A stretch of DNA of 64,000 bases from Archegozetes longisetosus (Eukaryota > Arthropoda > Arachnida > Sarcoptiformes > Trhypochthoniidae), in NCBI GenBank assembly GCA_018873245.2, contig JAEMBT020000002.1, positions 11,530,001-11,594,000 on the forward strand. The letters are read 5' to 3'. Under the pieces are notes generated by a model that did no database searches, had not been told where the DNA came from, and saw only the letters and a program-made list of their open reading frames with translations. Numbering within the stretch: the stretch's first letter is position 1; each line of letters begins with the position of its first letter. This document shows, piece after piece, positions 60,768-64,000 of the stretch. A program made the position numbers and the translations under genes.

Positions 60768-62124
60768 TAATGCCAAAAAAGCAAAACCACTTTTAGTAAA
60801 ACTAAAACAATTTGTCAAACAGTTCGGGAGTGTGTTTAGTGTTGAAACAGATATGGTTTCAAAGACAGTAGTTTGTAAGTGCTGTCAGACACGTGTTGTA
60901 TCTGATCAAACAAGTCAAGTTCGACAACACATTAACACTGAAATGCACACAAAGTTGTTGAGAAGTTTTGACAACAATCAGAAAACAATTGTCAATCTGT
61001 TTGTGAAAAATCGAAAGTCATTTAATGGCGATTTGTGTCAGTTTTTGGTTAATCTCAATATTCCTTTTCAGCGATTATTGAATGAAGATTTGAAGAAGTT
61101 CATCGAAAAGTATACACAATATTCACTGCCGTTGCCTTAGACGTTATGGAATAATAACTTGAAACAAATTTATGACAATTGCATTCATTTAATCAGATAT
61201 CAACTCAAAAATCAGTACATATGGATAGCTATTGACGAGACAACCGACTGTTTCGGCCATAAAGTGGCGAATATAGTCTTCGGTTCGCTCAATATGGATA
61301 TAAATAAATGTAAAAAATTTATTCTGAATATGGAATTGATCGACACTACTAAAAGCCATCAAATCGTACAATCTGTCACTACAGCACTGACTATCTTATG
61401 GCCTGAAGGCATAAAATATGATAATGTCTTACCCCTACTGACCGACGCAGCCAGTTACATGAAAAGCGCTGGTGTTACTTTATGCAATATATGTCTAAAG
61501 CTCACACATTTGACCTGTCTGGCACACGGGGTTCATAACGTGTGCGAACATATTGCGATATTATATCCTAATGTAAACGAATTGGTTAGTAATGGCAAAA
61601 AATTATAGTCAAATCGAATGACAGAAGGAATCTCTTTAAGAGAATGTTTCCGGAAATACCACTTCCACCTGAACCGGTGCGCACCCGTTGGGGCCAACGG
61701 ATAAACTCAGTCGAGTGGTACGAAAAGTATTTCGAGAGCTTTTGTCAATTCACATCCGAATTGGATTCAAAGAAATCAATTGCTGTACAGAGAGCACAAG
61801 AATTGATTTCAACTGAAAAGTCTTATCTAACCTGTGATTTGAGTTATATTAACGCCAACTTTACTTGCCTTTCAAAGTTAATTAAGCAATTGGAGGCTCA
61901 ACAAATGCTTCTGTTCAATTGTCTTCATCTAATTGACTCTACTTTACAAGAAATGAAGGAATCGAAAGGAAATAATTCAAAAATAATTTTAGAGAAAAAC
62001 AAAGGACTCAAAAAATTAAAGCTATTAATGCTATAGTAAATGGAAATGAAGTGGAATCTTGTGATAATAATCTGACCCCTGAAGAGATGGCTGTCTTTAA
62101 AGTGGACGCCGATCACCACTTGTA
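60768..62124 (+). pseudogene. Degenerate hAT-like transposase with CGGBP1/BED-type finger
   Basis: Pieces of one transposase-like protein follow each other on the plus strand. 60780-61137 carries a BED-like finger (CKCCQTRV...VRQHINTEMH) and then NIPFQRLLNEDLKKFIEKY as in CGGBP1-type proteins. After an in-frame TAG (61138-61140) the same frame gives 61141-61604 (WIAIDETTDCFGHKVANIV, LPLLTDAASYMKSAG, THLTCLAHGVHNVCEHI), the DUF659-like catalytic region of hAT transposases. A frameshift near 61605 leads into FKRMFPEIPLPPEPVRTRWG (to about 62020), and another near 62010 into NGNEVESCDN...LTPEEMAVF, ending TAA near 62124. The start (MPKK...) is also offset by one base. With one nonsense and about three frameshifts it cannot make the full protein. 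The dimerisation domain typical of hAT is absent. Confidence 0.8.
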
Positions 62125-64000
62125 ATGTCGAAAGTTTTTCAAGATATAAGTTTATACTTAATGACCGCCGTTATAATATATCTGAATCTCATTTAAAGTA
62201 CTATTTTATTGTCAATTCTAACAATGATTATCTCGAAGCTTGCGCACATTAAAAATAACATGTATTTGACTTGAATTTCAATCAAATTTCGAAATTTATA
62301 ACTAAATATAAAAAATATTTCAGAAGTTTTAGATTAACATTTCATTGAATATTGGACTCAAGATAGATAAATTTATTTTCAGTCTTTATTAATGAGTCAT
62401 TCAAACGTCTAAATTAGTTTTTGTGACACCACTTTTATATATATATATATATATAAATATACCGGCTTGTAAACTATAGAGTCATGAGATATAATTAACA
62501 GATCCCAAGGACTTGGTATTCATTAAATGAATGCTTCAAAACAACCGTAAGCATAGGATAGGCTTTTCTTTTTGATGAATAATCGACCATAATTACTATT
62601 AAAAAGAGTTGAGAAGTGAAGGAGAGGAGGCTGTGAAACACCTTGATATAGCATAATGAAAATTCATTTTTATTAAACATTTAATTATAGTTGTAACATG
62701 TCAATTTAAAATTCAATTTGAATGACTAGAAATTAAACTTTTAAATTGTTTCTAGTATTGACGCAATTCTCTCTCGAACCGGGAATAAAGTTGTGAAAAC
62801 TAAAACTTTTTATCTGTTTTCTTACGTGTTCACCACTAATAAGTTAATCGCTTCATTCGTTCATATGACTAATTAAACTTTGGCTGAGAAAAATTGAAAC
62901 TTGAACGCAATGTTGAAATTACATTGCTTAATATTAATTTATAAATAGCACTTAATAGCTCATCCCTTTGTTTTCATTACAATTCGGGAGTTGCCTCAAA
63001 GTTCTAGTTGAAAAGATTCTTGTTTCAAAAGTTAGCCTTGAGTGTGTAATCTTTTCAGCTGCAATTCTTCTAAGATATCTTAACTGAGAATTTGATGCTC
63101 ATCTAATCTGCATTAACCAAGTCTTATATAAGAAATTTTGTAGATTTGAAAAATGACGTCAATCTAATTGTTAACTAATCTAATTATAATAGTTTTACTG
63201 ATGGATGAATGACCGATAGCTTACGCAATGTTAGCGTAACTTATGCATTAATCATAATAATAGTAATAAAATTGGTCATAATTAGAAAAACATTGAATTT
63301 GCCTTCAAATGCTTATTTTAAAATTGATGTGATCGAAGATTTGATTTTGTAACTAAATATAGCAACGAACTGCAAAATTTGTTTTCAATAAGTTTGAAAC
63401 AAAAGTCGCATTACCTCACTGTAGTCTATGCCTATATAAACCTGTAGTTATGTAAAAAAATCATTCAAATCAGACATTAAGCAATTCAATGAATTTTTCT
63501 TTTGACTGACGTCAAAGGAATAGAAATTGAGGACAATCTTCTTCCTTGTCGTCGCTGCCGTTGTCAGGATAAATGTTAATGAAAATAATCCCTAAACGTT
63601 CGAAATAGTGAGAAATATTTTTTTCCTTATTTCAAACTAAATTATAGTATATTTGCTAGACTTTTGAATCGCATGTTTTAACATATTTTTGCAGTGAAGG
63701 ACGGTTTTGTGAAAAATCTTTATTTACTTGTGTTATCTTAAAATAGAAGTTTCTTAAACTGCATTATTGTTTGTTTATTCAAATGACTCAATATTTGATC
63801 TGCACTTTAATGTTTGAATTGATTGCAAACTTATAAAAACTTTTTTCTCATCTCATTCAACTGAAGTGCACTTCTTCTCAATCAACGAATGCCTACATAT
63901 GAAACACATTTGCATTTAATATATAAATACTTTTCGAAGAACAAAAACATTTGATTTAATAATTGAATTGTGACTTTGCTCATAACAAATTTTCTACTTT
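62125..64000. other. Non-coding right end of window
   Basis: 1.9 kb of AT-rich sequence with one TA microsatellite. No gene, RNA or further transposon sequence recognised. Confidence 0.5.
62435..62455. repeat. (TA)n microsatellite
   Basis: About ten uninterrupted TA units. Confidence 0.85.

Overview
This is a eukaryotic nuclear window. It is AT-rich, with split genes, mostly 60-120 nt GT-AG introns and long AT-rich spacers. The gene set (tensin that keeps its phosphatase-like domain, intron-poor neurofibromin, a lola/broad-type BTB zinc-finger gene with interchangeable 3' exons, LETMD1, CCDC74, ICA1) points to an arthropod. A chelicerate or mite is my best guess, by inference only. I joined exons by hand; nearly every model below keeps frame across all its introns.

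Layout, left to right: the 3' ten exons of tensin (+, 2144-7084); Rab5 (+, 10480-11270); complete neurofibromin NF1 (-, 23353-13397, 12 coding exons, 2884 aa), head to head with RFC2 (+, 24241-25401). RFC2 ends 6 bp from the end of a convergent CCDC74-like coiled-coil gene (-). Next are Lis-1 (-, 33674-27147, with its 32-nt first coding exon beyond a 4.9 kb intron), a 534-aa single-exon gene (-, 36221-34617) carrying a BRC-type RAD51-binding motif, and the 25-codon ribosomal protein gene eL41 (+, 36652-36799). ICA1/ICA69 follows (-, start missing) with a palindromic MITE in its last intron.

The right half holds a BTB-zinc-finger gene with three alternative terminal exons (+, 40912-45099), SFSWAP (suppressor of white-apricot, +, 45557-48582), a secreted protein gene with a frame problem at a 12-bp repeat (+, 49442-50558), LETMD1 (+, 50935-52358) convergent with lin-7 (-, 53178-52423), CASC3/Barentsz (-, 58571-55086, with a 21-nt microexon) head to head with DNA primase small subunit PRIM1 (+, 59091-60425), and a decayed hAT-like transposase (60768-62124).

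Most genes are unrelated housekeeping or signalling genes. Shared themes are DNA replication and repair (RFC2, PRIM1, the BRC-motif protein), membrane traffic and polarity (Rab5, ICA1, Lis-1, lin-7, tensin) and RNA processing (SFSWAP, CASC3). The observations most worth checking are the compact BRC-motif protein, the interchangeable zinc-finger exons, the 37-nt stop-containing intron of SFSWAP, and the serine that replaces the catalytic cysteine in the tensin phosphatase-like loop. No rRNA, tRNA or CRISPR array was recognised.
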